Below, piece after piece: positions 34,652-46,960 of a stretch of 64,000 bases of DNA (position 1 is the stretch's first letter; every line of letters starts with the position of its first letter). This DNA comes from Amorphophallus konjac (taxonomy: Eukaryota > Streptophyta > Magnoliopsida > Alismatales > Araceae). The DNA is taken from NCBI GenBank assembly GCA_022559845.1, contig JAHNEJ010002722.1, forward strand, positions 212,819 to 276,818, written 5' to 3'. The notes beneath the pieces are model-generated. The model was given only the letters and a program-made list of their open reading frames with translations. It was not told the DNA's origin and searched no databases. Both the position numbers and the translations under genes were made by a program.

Positions 34652-36409
34652 TTGAGCGACCTTCTTTACCCCTCTATCGAGGGGTCTCTTCCTGTACATT
34701 CTTCAACTTCTTCTTCGTCCGTAGAACAAGTCAGTCAGGTTAGGAATAATGAGTCAAGGGTAGTACCTAGAAGAAAATCCAAAGGCAGGGAAATTCCTCG
34801 TCGATTCCTTCTAGATCTAGCCAATAGGTGTCAAGCCTTTCTAGCCATTCCTCAATTGCTAGAAAATCTCATCCATCTGTCGGAGTTAGAATGTGAGGAG
34901 GATTGCACAATTGATGGGGGATACGGAGTTTATGAGCTCACAGATGAAGAGTACCCTATTGAAGAAGGGGACAAAGAATATGAGGACGCGGTTGACGCAT
35001 ATACTAGTGGAATGAGGAGGTTTGAGGAACCGTCAGCTGCTATAGAAGAACCCACTAAAGAGATCAACCTGGGGACCGAGGAAGACCCTAGAATCATCCT
35101 CATAAGTGACAATTTGCCACCATCTGAAGAAGAGGCATTGATCGAGGTCCTAAAAGAATATAGGGACACGTTCGCATGGAGCTACGAGGATATGCCGGGA
35201 TTGGATTCCACCCTGGTCGAACATCGCCTAACGTTAAAACCAGGGTCCGTCTCGGTAAAGCAAAGGTTAAGACGTTTCCACCCCCAGATGGCTTTGAAGA
35301 TGAAGGAGGAAGTCGATAAGCTCCACAAAGCCAGGTTTATTAGAGTCGTCCTATATCCTCAATGGGTGACAAATATTGTCCCGGTCATGAAAAAGAATGG
35401 AAAGGTGAGAATCTGTATCGATTTTTGGGACCTTAACCGCGCGTGTCCAAAAGATGATTTCCCCTTGCCTCACATTAACGTGTTGGTTGATAATACAGCA
35501 GGCTATGAAACTCTCTCGTTTATGGATGGATTTTCGGGGTATAATCAGATCCGTTTGGCAGAAGAGGATCAGGAGAAAACGTCATTCACCACACCTTGGG
35601 GAACTTATTGCTATTTGGTCATGCCATTTGGTTTGAAGAATGTTGGAGCCACTTATCAAAGGGCTATGGTGGCAATATTTCATGACATGATGCATGTATA
35701 TTTAGAGGTGTACGTGGATGATTTATTGGTCAAATCTAGGACTAGGGCAGAACACCCGAAAGTTCTAGCTAAGGTGCTGCAAAGATCAAGAGAGTTCAAT
35801 TTGAAAATGAATCCAAAAAAGTGCGTATTTGGTGTTTCGTCAGGCAAATTACTTGGTTTCATTGTGAGTAAGAGGGGTATTGAAATAGATCCCAACAAAG
35901 CTAAAGCAATCAGGGAGATGCCACCTCCGAGAAATCTGAGAGAAGTTCGAGGTTTAATTGGAAGGTTGCAATTCATTCGTCGATTTGTGTCACAGCACTC
36001 ACAAAGGTGTAAACCTTTCTACGAGTTAACTAAGTCAGGAGTAGAATTCCTTTGGAATTCTAAATGCCAAAAAGCTTTTGAAGGATTGAAAGAATATCTG
36101 GCCAATTCACCCGTTCTAATTCCACCCACGCCAGGTAGACCTTTAATCCTTTATGTCTCAGTCCTGGACGACTCCGTGGGAGCTGTCCTAGCACAAGCCG
36201 ATGAAGCGGACAAGGAAAGGGCGACCTATTACTTGTCCAAACTCCTCAACCCATGTGAGCAGAAGTACACGGCTATGGAGAAAACTTGTGCCGCCCTTGT
36301 CTGGGTAGTGCAGAAGTTGAAACATTACTTTCTAGCTCATGAAGTCCATCTGATTGCCCGAATGAACCCTATCAAGTTCCTTCTGGGAAAAATCTGTCCT
36401 TACGGATAG
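34652..36409 (+). pseudogene. Tat reverse transcriptase and first RNase H
   Basis: An acidic linker precedes the Tat-typical FAWSYEDMPGLD. The reverse transcriptase then follows with NGKVRICIDFWDLNRACPKD, MPFGLKNVGATYQRAM and the catalytic YVDDLL (about 35711-35728). The Trp in CIDFWDLN sits where related enzymes usually have Arg, which fits a CGG to TGG change. The connection and first RNase H follow (LSKLLNPCEQKYTAMEKTC). The frame breaks near 36389, where a run of five A seems one base too long, giving the stop at 36407. The product would copy element RNA into cDNA. Confidence 0.88.
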
Positions 36410-37859
36410 ATTAGCACGCTGGCAAAGCTTTCTTTCTCAGTTTGACATCACCTACATTCAGCAAAAGGCGATCAAGGGTTATGCCATAGCTGAGCATCTC
36501 GCTCACCATCCTCTTCCGAAATTCGACCCTGTCCAATCGGAGTTTCCAGATGAGGAACTAATGTCCATCAACCAATCAGATGATTGCATGTGGACGTTAT
36601 ATTTTGATGGAGCTCTGAATTCCCAAGGGAAAGGAATCGACATTGCCCTCATGTCGCCTAAAGGCCTTACATTCCCACTGGCATATCAGCTCAAATTCCC
36701 CGTTACCAACAATATAGCTGAATATGAAGCTCTTCTAGTTGGCTTAGAACTCGCTCATTCTTTTCGTATCACTGAATTGCGAGTCGTAGGTGATAGTCAA
36801 CTCATTCTTCGCCAGGTGCTCACCAAATATCGCACTCGCGATCCCAAGCTCAAGCCATACCAAGAACTCACTGCTGCCTTTGCCAAATTGTTCGCCAAAT
36901 TGATCTTTGTCCATGTCCCTCGTCATCAGAACATTCTGGCCGATGCCCTCGCCTCATTGGCATCATCTCTAAGGTTCCCTCTAGGAAGATGGTTTGATAC
37001 CATTCACGTCTACAAGCGTCACGCCCCTGCAATCGATGACGCTTCATACGTAAATATCAAGGACAGGATAGCAAGAAAGGCCCTACAGGAAGAAATCCTT
37101 GAGAAGAGGGAAATTATGTTGACAGAATTAGAAGAAGAATTGGTTGATGAGGAGAAGCCATGGTTTTACGAAATTGCCAAGTATTGCAAAGATCAATCCT
37201 ACCCTGAAGAAGCCACGTCGGAAGATAGAAAAGCCATAAGGAGGGTGGCACAGAGGTACGTGCTGGTCGGAGAAGTGCTATACAAGAGAAGTCTTACTGG
37301 TGTTCTTCTAAGATGTCTCGACGAAGAGGAGGTATGGAAATGCGTCGAGGAAGCACACTCTGGTGTGTGCGGTGGCCATGTGAACAGCCAAATACTTGCC
37401 AAGAAAATCCTTCGGCAAGACTTTTACTGGCCCACCATGGAAGAGGATTGTGCCGTCTATGTCCGTAGGTGTGTCAAGTGTCAACTTCACGCCGATAAAA
37501 TTCATTCCTCATCTTCTTCACTTCATCCAGTATCCTCCCCATGGCCTTTCTCCATGTGGGCTTTCGATGTCATTGGTCCTCTCGGTAATCCTTACTCCCT
37601 CACTAAGCAAAAATCATTCATCCTTACTGCAACGGAGTACTTTACCAAATGGGCCGAAGCCGAAGCTTACGTGGAGGTTAAAGCATCAACAGTCTGCAAA
37701 TTTATCATGAAGAACATCATCGCCAGGTTCGGCATTCCAAGCACGATCATCACCGACAATGGACCGCAATTCATTTCTCAGGACCTTCAGGACCTCTGCA
37801 AAAGGTATAAAATTGCATTGCATCATTCATCACCGTATTATCCACAAGGTAATGGCTAA
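36410..37859 (+). pseudogene. Tat second RNase H and integrase, with nonsense stop
   Basis: Downstream of the shift, the frame starting MSINQSDDCM (36561) encodes the extra RNase H: WTLYFDGALN, IAEYEALLVGLELA, GDSQLI and DALASLAS supply the acidic residues. The spacer is followed by the integrase H2C2 finger (HSGVCGGHV to CVKCQ, about 37360-37485). FDVIGPL has the first catalytic Asp and IITDNGPQF the second. A TAA at 37857 cuts the frame right after YPQGNG, just before the third acidic residue. A CAA to TAA change would explain it. Confidence 0.88.
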
Positions 37860-38419
37860 GCAGAGGCCACTAATAAAACACTGATTAAAATCATAAAAAA
37901 GACATGTGAGTCTAACAAGTTCTCGGATTGGTCAGAAAAGTTGATTGAAGCTCTATGGGCCTATCGCACTTCAATCCGTACTCCCACTGGGCAAACCCCG
38001 TTCGCCCTCACTTATGGGATGGAGGCGGTAGTTCCGTACGAAATTCTGGTCCCCTCTCTGAGAGTACAATTGGATAAGGACCTCCCCCTCGACGAACGTC
38101 GTGATTCACTCCTTGCCCAATTGGAACTCTTAGATGAAAAACGGCTGGCCGCTGCCGAGCATGCACGTGTATATCAAAATAGACTCACACGTTTTTATCA
38201 AAAGAAGGTCATTGAAAGGAATTTCAAGTCGGTGAAATGGTTGTGAAAAGAATATTTGTAAAACCTGGTGGCCCGCGTTCTAAACTCCAACCCAATTGGG
38301 AAGGACCGTACGTGATTCAGGCTGTGCATCCTGGCAACGCCTATAGGCTAGTCAATGCTGAGGGGATCGAGTTATCCCACCCTTGGAATGGACTTTATCT
38401 TAAGAAATACTACCCTTAG
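37860..38419 (+). pseudogene. Tat integrase C-terminal part, frameshifted
   Basis: The same frame continues past the stop with AEATNKTL, which has the catalytic Glu, then ALWAYRTSIRTPTGQTPFAL and ending at 38246. A missing base near 38222-38226 moves the rest to another frame: VVKRIFVKPGG, then LQPNWEGPYVIQ, ending at 38419. The latter is the C-terminal GPY-type module of gypsy integrases. With this the pol region ends. Confidence 0.8.
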
Positions 38420-40270
38420 ATAGGTGTACATAGTGTCAAAAAATGATGAAACAACAAAAAAATAGAAAGCAATGAAAATAACAAAAATATGTATATATAC
38501 AACAACAAAAGACAAAAAATAGAAGAAAATGAAAAGAAGAAGAAAAAATTCAAAATTCAAAATTACTAATGCCCGGAGATCACCATGTAGTTAAGTCATT
38601 GCATTCAACCTCCGTGTTGGGATAGGGCCTATTAAGACTTGGTAGGTTCCGGGTCTTGGTTTACCAGAACCGTGGGGATCCCTATCCGACTAGTTCGGCT
38701 TATGCCCCCCTCAAAAGGGGCAACATACATGTACACATGTGTTCTATGAAAGATCGGTAGCATCGCTCATGGTGAGGCCTCACCCAGAAGGTCTCCGAAG
38801 GCTTAAATCTTTATTCTCTCTCTCTTCGATCGAATGAGACAGCCGGCGCCCTTAAAACACTGAGCATGGAAAACACGAACACAACCTCTAGGGCAAGAGT
38901 AGGGCCCAATTCATCGAGCATGGGTCAGAGCACGAGAAGAGGGCAGTGTCCCCGCAGGCATCCAAGAGGGATTCCATGATGTCAAGATACTATGTCCCTC
39001 GCAAAAATCTGTCAAGAAAAATCAGAAAAAAGGAACAAAATCAAAGTCAAGTGAAAAGCCTGGTCGTAACCGGGCCTGATCCCACAAATGGAACCCCTTT
39101 GACTGAAAGTCAAATTCTATACAAGAGGGGCCATGAGATGTAAATGCTCGAGATTTGGTCTGAAGTTGTCCGAAAGGGAGAGTTAAGTGTGCCCCTGCTG
39201 GCTCGCCGGGTTAACGGTTTTGTCGGTCCTCTCAGGAGGTTTGCCCCTAATACTCTTCCTTCTTCCCCTGAAGATAAAGGCTCAATGGAGTTCCTGAAGG
39301 GTGAAACTCACCAAAGTCTGCAACCACCTTTCGACACAAATGTATGGTTATCCATCTTGGAAAGCAGAAGTCATTGTCAGAGTCTCCGTGTTTCTGGCCG
39401 GTCAAGACCCTTATCTACCATCTTAATGTCTTCTAAGCCTAACCTCGGGCTTAGACCAATGCAAGCGCGTCACCTATGGGTGCGACGGCGTCTGATTCCG
39501 GGTCAGCGTCGCGCGGTTGGTCATTTGGGTTCCAGGGTGTTCCATTACATATCGTCTAGAGTTGTGAGGAAATAGACCCGGGTCGGGCAAATCATTTACC
39601 TTGAACACTTTTTGGGTGAATCCCTGTGGTCGGAAGCAACTGGGAGCCTAAGCATGGTATGACGGTATTGTCATCAGGGTAAGTCTTAGCCGGCGGGATT
39701 ATCATTCGAGGAGTCTAGAGGCCCAAATCAACTTAGACATGCACTTAGGATGCATGGGAGGTTAGCAAGAAACCCTCGTTCTCATGCAGGTCAGATGTTA
39801 TATCAAGTGGTCATCGTGCATTAGCAAAAACAAAAATAATAAACAAACCAAAAACAAACAAAAAAATAACGAATCCAAAAATCCAAAAAAAGCTAAAAAA
39901 ATGTACATGCACAAAAAAAAATGGAAATATAAAAGACCAAAAAAATAATAAACAAACAACAAAATACAAAAAATGAATACACCTACAAAAACAAAACAAA
40001 AATCACATCTTCGCATGATCGCATTTGTATGCACCATTCATTTTAAATTCTCGTTTGCATCCGTGTGCTTGTCTGTCGCATTCATCATCCTTTTTTATAA
40101 TTGCCTTTGTTAATAAAGGCTTGCCCCTTGACTCGTTATCAAGAATAACTCAAAATCACGTTTGTTTATTGAGCAAGGGGCAAGTCAGAGCAGAAATGCT
40201 AACTTGTTTGCTTAGATGTGTACAGGGATTCGGGAGATCAGAAAGAAGCAGAGAACCAAGCACAAAATAT
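38420..40270 (+). other. Non-coding stretch after Tat pol
   Basis: No protein is recognised. A-rich, AC-poor runs occur at 38440-38570 and 39820-40010. 38580-39570 is of mixed composition with only chance frames. It separates pol from the antisense genes and may hold RNA signals that cannot be identified by eye. Confidence 0.5.
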
Positions 40271-40276
40271 TTTATT
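40271..40276 (-). terminator. AATAAA signal downstream of the antisense plant-mobile-domain gene
   Basis: The minus strand reads AATAAA about 265 bases after that gene's stop codon, a plausible polyadenylation signal. Confidence 0.45.
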
Positions 40277-40537
40277 CCACTCCCACTCAACAAAAACAAA
40301 CAACAAGAGAGAGCCTACATTAGCTCCCACCCTCCTTCTCTACATTACTTGTCTCGCCGCTTTCTGGACGAGAAACTCTAGAAGTGCTATCCAACCATGA
40401 AAAGCGGTACTTCTACCGCTTTGGGGTCCTCTTTCTATCTCCACTCCCCGACGTCGATCTGCGGGAGCAGCAAAGAAGCTACTAACACGAAAGCCACGCT
40501 CTCGTGCCCTTCGGTAGCGTTCCTCGCCATCCTTCAG

Positions 40538-42946
40538 TCACTGTTCGGCGAGACCGAGACTGGTCCTCAATTCGAATAGTTGGGCCTCCAGGGCCCTCCT
40601 CTCCTCTTTCTCGACTGATCTTTTGGCCTTCTCTCTTTCCCTGTCCTTTTCCCTCTCAGCACGTTCTCTCTCTCTGTCATCCCTTTCCAGCTGAAGGGTG
40701 ATCCTCAGCTCCATGGCGTCCCGAGAAAAATTGTCATCTGAGCGACGTTGCAATTCCTCCTCCAGCTCCGCTATCCTGGCCTTCCCTTGTGATGCATGAG
40801 CAAACATCTCTTGCATCTCTTCGGCCTGCCATATCGTCATTTCAGGGGTGTGATGAGACATAAACAGAGAAGCTCGGATAAGAGGAACCTTCACCTGCAC
40901 AGAAAGCATTCCCTCTGCCTCCGCGGCGCGCTGTGTTACACGGGCAAGCTGCTCATGGAGCGAATCTAGTTCCGACGAAGGAATCCATAGACTGGAAGAG
41001 GCACCCTCTGCCCCTACTGCTGGTAGGGTTGCGTCGAGCCGAGCGCGCTATGATGACAAGAAGTGACAGTGAGTGGCTAAACACCAAAACCTAGGGGTAT
41101 AATTAGGAATATGCATTTGCATACATACTCACCGAGACATGTAACGCCTCACGGGTGTCACCCAACTCTCCCTCCGTGTCCGCCAATCGAGCCCGCAAGT
41201 TCGCTATCATGGTATCACGGGCATCCTAAACCCATGTCATAGAGTCAGCATTACATTTAGAAAAATGATAAAAAAATATAAATATAAAAAAAATGATCAA
41301 AAAGTGAGAAAGGAGATATACCTCCACAAGTCCCTCAGGATGAAGTCGCTCTGCATACATCGCCCTATAGAGACGTAGATAATCTTCACTATCCCGGGCG
41401 TGCGACTCCACGAGCGTGCCACCCCGCTGCCAATCTTCATATTGTTCGGGGAAGCGCACCCGCCAGTCGACACAGGTTACCGGCCCACGTGTTTTCCTCC
41501 CGACGCGGGGTGGTGCGGTCATATCTACCCATTCCTGGGCAAGCCCTAGAGTCCTCATGACCAATCGTAGCCGGAGTGGCTCGATTTCATTCAGGCAGTG
41601 GACCCAAAGGTCCCGACCAAATCGAGGGCGACCTGCGATGACCCACGGTTGGTCGACATCGACCAAGCCCGAGTAAGGCCTCCAGATCACCTGCGTTGGC
41701 ATGCGTGTATCTCCTTAATCACTCAAAAGAACCAAAAAAAGAGAGACAAAAGAAAAGACAAAAAAAATGGAGTCCTACCATCTCTGTGGGGAACTCTTGC
41801 AGCTCACGCCTTAATACCATCAGCTGGTAAGATAGAGAGGCTGTGCTCATAATGGGTTGCCACCGCCGAGCTAGTGGTGCCACAGCCACACGCCACTGTC
41901 GAGCTCGCCCCATTGGGATGTAGTAATAACTCCATACCTGTGTCGTCACATGTCATCAGCATTTCATGAAATAGATTAGTTGCATAAATAAATAAACAAA
42001 TAATTACCTGGAGAAATGGTATGAAGCCACTCACAGTCACCTCTCGATCTGTCCCTTGGGACAGACTTGCGAACAGATGCGCCAGCACGGCGGCTCCCCA
42101 GGCATATTGCCCTACCCTCTCTAGGTCCACCAAAAATTCTAGGAAACGACAATGGATGTCGTCTCCTTTGGAACCCAGCAGTAATTTTCCCAGCAGGAAG
42201 AGGAGGAATATCCTCAAGTCCATGTTTGATCTCTCCCAGCTACTGGCATCCACGCAGTACACAGCGCGGGACCCTCTTTCCGCTCTCTCCATGAACTCCT
42301 CCAAGGACTCGTTATCACGGTGACGAGTGTCAGTGAGCCCCAGTGCCTCCATGATAGATGCCTTGGCTATTGATCTATTCTTTTGGTCCTTTAATTCCAG
42401 ACCAAGAAGCTTCTGAGCCACTTCGCGATAATCGGGGTAGGTGAGCCCGGTCACCGCCTCACCATCCACTCTAAGGCCGGTGATTCGGGCCACATCTTCG
42501 AGACTGGGCACCATGTGCCCCCAGGACATCAAGAAGGCACGACTCTCTGGGTCCCATCTCTCGCGCAATCGAGCTTAATGGGTTCGATCCGGAGGAATGC
42601 ACCAAACCCCATCGCATCTAGTCGAGCTTTCTGGAAGTCAGGCAAGCCTCGATAGGCGGCCACCACTAACTCCCATGAGATGTGTGACCTCGTCATACTC
42701 TGTGGATTACACAGGAAGTGAGAAGCGGGTGCATCATTGAAATAAAAATAGAAAGAGAATGAGAAAGGAAGAAAGGGATCATGAAGAAATATGGGGAAGA
42801 ACTGGCTCATTTACAAGCTCTGATTGGGTCCTCTCACTGAGTGGCCTTTCAACATCGGAGAGTCTCCTGGAACTACCACTGGATCTGCTCCTCTTCGAGG
42901 AGCGGGAAGACTCGCCCTCCACCCTGAAACTGGACTCTCCCTCCAT
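40538..42946 (-). pseudogene. Antisense gene A: plant-mobile-domain protein with C-terminal coiled coil
   Basis: Six exons can be joined by GT-AG introns of 70-115 bases: 42946-42815, 42699-42008, 41937-41779, 41690-41322, 41225-41133, 41047-40538. Exon 1 (ATG at 42946) is basic and Ser-rich (SSRSSKRSRSS), a likely nuclear signal. Exons 2-4 match the plant mobile domain (PMD): FLRIEPIKLD, RERWDPESRAFLMSWG, PSLEDVARITGLRVDG, YAWGAAVLAHLFASL, IWRPYSGL. Exons 5-6 encode a long charged coiled coil ending RTSLGLAEQ. A single missing base near 42574 shifts the frame inside exon 2, so this copy is probably inactive. It has its own TATA box and AATAAA. Antisense PMD genes are known from Tat-lineage elements; their role is unknown. 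Confidence 0.75.
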
Positions 42947-43044
42947 CTCAGAGAATGAGAAACTCTTACTCCCTCCTGTCGACTTTTCACTCTTCTAACC
43001 AGTCTCCATAACTCCGTGCTTTCAAGTGAAGCAGGCGGGGGGAG

Positions 43045-43053
43045 TATTTATAG
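43045..43053 (-). promoter_or_regulatory. TATA box of antisense gene A
   Basis: CTATAAATA on the minus strand lies about 100 bases before the ATG at 42946, followed by CTCCCCCC, as in a typical plant core promoter. Confidence 0.6.
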
Positions 43054-43252
43054 GATTGAAGGGATATGATCCAGATCTCTCCCACTTCCTCTTGCAATGG
43101 GCCTTGTAACAAAGCACCCATCTTTCACTCGAAGTAAACGAGGTCGGGAGCGTAGCGGGTTGATTCACACCCTACTCATCTAGGTTCCCTGTGTTCATCA
43201 TGATTCAAATAAATCTGAGATGAGGTCATCTACATGGACAAAAGATAATGCA

Positions 43253-43445
43253 GGTCGACCTCTTTGAATTTGGGAGTGGACTCATCCACAGGAGAAAGGA
43301 CAATGGGAGTCGATATCTTCGAATCCGGGAGTGGACTCATCCACAGGAGAAAGGACAATGGGAGTCGATATCTTTGAATCTGGGAGTGGACTCGTCTACA
43401 TGGAAAGAGGACAGGAGGGCGGTTGGCATCTTTGAATTCGGTGGT
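43253..43445 (+). repeat. 55-base tandem repeat upstream of antisense gene A
   Basis: About three and a half units start GTCGAYMTCTTTGAAT and include GGGAGTGGACTCATCCACAG. Unit starts are at 43253, 43308 and 43363. The array lies in the region where gene A's upstream promoter elements would be. The rest of 43057-43950 has no gene; a plus-strand TATATAA is at 43636. Confidence 0.75.
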
Positions 43446-43949
43446 ACATCATTAAAATTTGTGATGGATTCTCCCGAAAGAAATGCCCAATGAGTCTGAG
43501 ACACGATCCGTTATCTCAGGGGAGATCTGTTAAACACGTCACATGAGGACGTCATGAAAAGAAGAGGCGTAGAAGAGAAGGAACGCATGGCGGGCAAACC
43601 CGTCACATGAGAGCATGTCGTTCCATTCATACGTCTATATAAACTGTCGTGTTCACCGTGAGAAGAGAGCGGGTGTATGAGCAATTTGCCAAATCTCGCA
43701 CTACCCCCTTGGTCGTCCCTCTCCTTTCCTAAGAGGGAGGTCCCTGGGAGGTCATCTAGAGCTCTGCGACGTTGCAATTGTCTCACCGTATTGTGCATTC
43801 TCACCCTCTCTGGTAGCGCGCCTCGCCCCCCTCTGGCCTCTCTCGCGACCCCGACGGCCGCGAAGCTCTTGAACCCGAGGCTGTTGGCTGAGCCGCCCCC
43901 TGCTCTGCGATGGAGACTACACCAACCCCCGGAGCTCCTCCAACTCTCC

Positions 43950-44134
43950 TCCAAGCGGCAGTGACTCTGAAGGAGTGACATGTCTGAGCGATGTGTCTTC
44001 CGGAGCTTCATCACTTGGGCCTCACGTGCCCTCCTCTCCTCTCGATCCCGATGTAGCTTTATCCATGCCTCTCTTTCCATTCTCTCCCAGTTTACTTCTC
44101 TCATCGCCACCTGAAGAGAAATCCTCAGCTCCAT
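43950..44134 (-). pseudogene. Fragment of a gene-A-like coiled-coil terminus
   Basis: The minus strand encodes VMELRISLQVAMREVNWERM and then a charged REERRAREAQVMKLRK stretch. It parallels AMELRITLQLERDDRERERA and RRALEAQLFELR near the end of gene A. It has no domain of its own and lies between genes A and B, just downstream of gene B's stop and AATAAA. It is probably the residue of a duplicated gene A copy, or a lost last exon of gene B. Confidence 0.55.
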
Positions 44135-44288
44135 GACATCTCAGGGCATCTCCGCATACTGTAGTTGCTTCAGCCCCCCAGATCCTATCCAGTAACGGCC
44201 GACCATCACCCGACGTCCGCCATTCCAGTCACAATGAAAAGGGGAGGGGAGAGACTGAGACAACATGTAATGGCATTAAGGCTTCGCA

Positions 44289-44294
44289 TTTATT
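44289..44294 (-). terminator. AATAAA signal downstream of antisense gene B
   Basis: AATAAA on the minus strand starts about 20 bases after gene B's stop codon, a plausible polyadenylation signal. Confidence 0.45.
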
Positions 44295-44314
44295 TCAAAA
44301 CAAGATAACATACA

Positions 44315-45743
44315 TCAGGGTTTGGGCACCTCAGGCCTCAGTTTCCTGAGCTCCATTACATAAGCCTCCCATAGCTCTCGATCCTCACTCACAGATACCG
44401 TCACCTTCCTCGGAATGCTTGCCTTCCACGAAGCTTTGATCGCCTTCACATCCTTCGCATCATCCTCCGTGCCCAGCTTTCTCTCCTTAATCAGAGGAAG
44501 GTTGGATGGCATGGGAAGAGAGTGCCGAGGAAGGCCAATTTGCAGGCAGCACCGGTGCGAGCTGTAAAGAACAAATTTGGTTGCACCGATAAGATGGAGT
44601 TCCGCATCAGGAGAAGATCGCGTGAGAAGCCCACGTGAAAGTAAACATGCTGGCACACAAGTAACATCTCTCGCGCCAAGGAGCTGAAGTGAGTACGCCA
44701 GTCGCCGCGTGTCTTCAGACAGGGCATGCGATTGGCCACCTTCCCACTAAAGCCCAACACATCGGCCATGTAATGGAGGGGGCTTTGTTCGAAAATCCTG
44801 GAGGCGGTCTGTACCCCTTCGTAGTGATGAAATTTGAAGTGAAGATCAATCCAGCAGTTGAGGAGAAGCATGCACCCGTGAGGAGGCCTACCCATGCTGG
44901 AAGCCGTGAGACCACTGTAAAGATGCGCGAGGACAGCAGGCCCCACTCTCCTTCCCTCCCAAAGTCCACAAATCGCTCCCAATTGGTCTTCCTCTACGAT
45001 GTTGTCAGTGCAAGGAAAGAGGAGGGCTCCGGCCAAACAAATTGTGAACCCTTTCATAAGCCCTTCTAAATGTTCATCATCTATCAACCCTTCTAAGGCA
45101 GTCACGGTCCAGTCTGCGAGCTTTTGCAAGTTGACTCCGTTCTGAGTCTGAACGCTCTTTATGGTTCCAGATGGCATAAAGCTCCCAAGAACTTCCTCGG
45201 TAGAGACCCTCTTCCGCATCCGCGAAACCTTTATCCTGTCATCCTTCATCGACCTTCTTAAGCCTAGCAGAAGTTCTGCCTCTTCGAGGAGGACCGTTGC
45301 CTCAAAAGTAGGGAAGATAAAAGTGTGGGTTTCCGGATGCCAAACCTCTGTCAATGCACCCAGGGCCGCCCAATCCATGGAGATCTTGTCATAATGCTTG
45401 GCATGGATCACCAACCCTTGGAGGTGCCATTTTGAAATAACGGCCCTCATACTGATGGTGATGTTGGACGTAAGCTTCGATAGCCATGGCAGCTTTGAGA
45501 ATTTTCTCGGGCCCGGAAAAAGAGGATACGGCTGAAAGGAAGGAAAAGAAAAGAATGAAAAAGCGAGGGAGAACTTACGAAGGAAACTAGGAGAAGAACC
45601 AACTTACCGCCCGTGAGAGAATCCTCTCGCTCAGATGACCTTCAATGTCGGTCAACCTCCTGAATTCGCGGCCGAACTTGCTCCTCTTGGCAGGGCGGGA
45701 AGGCCCACCCTCCATCTCGAAAGGGCAGGATTTCTCTCCCATC
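44315..45743 (-). pseudogene. Antisense gene B: DUF7745-like protein
   Basis: Exon 1 (45743-45608) starts MGEKSCPFEM and, like gene A's exon 1, is basic (RPAKRSKFGREFRRL) and ends SERILSRA, matching LSERTQSEL of gene A. A 76-base GT-AG intron (45607-45532) follows. Exon 2 encodes LGALTEVWHPETHTFIFPTF, LLEEAELLLGLRRSM, KGFTICLAGALLFPCTDNI and VGPAVLAHLYSGL. This is the plan of DUF7745 proteins, which accompany plant retroelements and relate to the plant mobile domain. Near 44640-44700 the frame shifts; the continuation HLIGATKFVLYSSHRCCLQI runs to a stop at 44315. The function is unknown. It is likely an inactive copy. Confidence 0.65.
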
Positions 45744-45805
45744 TCAAAAAGAGCTTGACTCCCCGAACCACCAATGGATGATCTTTTGCTAAGGATCAAA
45801 GGGGG

Positions 45806-45814
45806 TACTTATAG
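45806..45814 (-). promoter_or_regulatory. TATA box of antisense gene B
   Basis: CTATAAGTA on the minus strand lies about 65 bases before the ATG at 45743, the same layout as gene A (short TATA-to-ATG leader, then a basic first exon). Confidence 0.55.
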
Positions 45815-46948
45815 TGAAAAGGGGGGGGTAAAAAGGTAAATGTAAAGCATTTATGACAAGTTACCATGGTGAATTTTAACCGAATAAATCTTGTCTGATT
45901 CGCGTCGTGTTTTCCCCTGCTCCTGTATTGATGTGCGGATGTCCTGTACAGTTGAATGTAATTTTACTTCTTATGAAATAAATCCTTCTTCACTGCTTGC
46001 TGTTCGGTGCAGGTTCCAAGAACAAAATAAGAAAGCAAGAGGGCGTCATTGCCCTACCATGTCCCACCATCAGTCACCTCGGTGACTGACCCCACTGTGT
46101 CATGCATCCTACTATATGATATCTACGCTATTAGATCACGTCAAGGACCTTATGCCTTGGATGAATCTGGAGTTTGAGTTCCCCTCCAACAAAAACAGTG
46201 ATAACTTCAGAGGAGTTCAGGACGTACGGATAGGCCGTTAGGTTGTGATGGCTCGGGGACGATGGTTCCATTCGGTGAAGTCGGTGCGTGGATAAACGGG
46301 CCCCGGCTCAGTATCGGCTCATCGAATCGGTATCCTGACCCATACTTAGCAACTTAACAATATTATCCTTGGCTATTTTCTACTTTTAGTTTGTTTTAAT
46401 TTTTCCTTTAAACCCAGCATGCATTCATGTAGGACTTTGATATCACTGTGGAAGATCATTCATTTAACTCGAGTGTGAGGGCCGCTGTGCTTAAATTCTT
46501 GATTAATACGGGATATTCCATTCTGAATCGAGTACTGAGTTTCTGTGAAACCATCTTGGGCTGGTTGGCTGAAAGAGACCTTTGTTTGGATTTATCAGCT
46601 ACCCTTTTTATTTACTCCATTGGACCCACCTTGGTCGCAGCACTTCCACATTGGCTGGTAACCGCTCCCCAAGGTGAAACCTGCGGGTCTACGACTCAGG
46701 TACTTCCACGCCGAGAAGTTGGTCCCTCTTCCTGTTAGTCTTTTGTTATGTCCAGCCAAACAACCGTTGATTTCAGAGGACCTTCTTCAAGGTTGTTTCA
46801 TTGAAACTCAGGAAAGATTCCAATCACGTAGTGTTAAAAAACGTGTCTTATCACGCCTTGGCATCCACTTTTCAGTCCATTTTCCACTCCACTTCATTAC
46901 ACATCTATTTCATTCCACTCCGTACCATTCCCCTGCAAAGCAGACGCC
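45815..46948 (+). other. Non-coding stretch before the 3' LTR of the Tat element
   Basis: No recognisable gene. The frame 46448-46738 has no family features. The stretch should include gene B's upstream region and the 3' end signals of the element. Confidence 0.5.
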
Positions 46949-46960
46949 AAGGCGGGGCAG
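46949..46960 (+). other. Polypurine tract of the Tat element
   Basis: AAGGCGGGGCAG lies against the 3' LTR start at 46962. It is the expected plus-strand priming site, with a few pyrimidines in it as in other Tat-type elements. Confidence 0.65.

Noticed and set aside
46448..46738. Open frame of 96 codons near the 3' LTR of the Tat element
   Set aside because: No recognisable motif, no conserved start context, and it is isolated in non-coding sequence.
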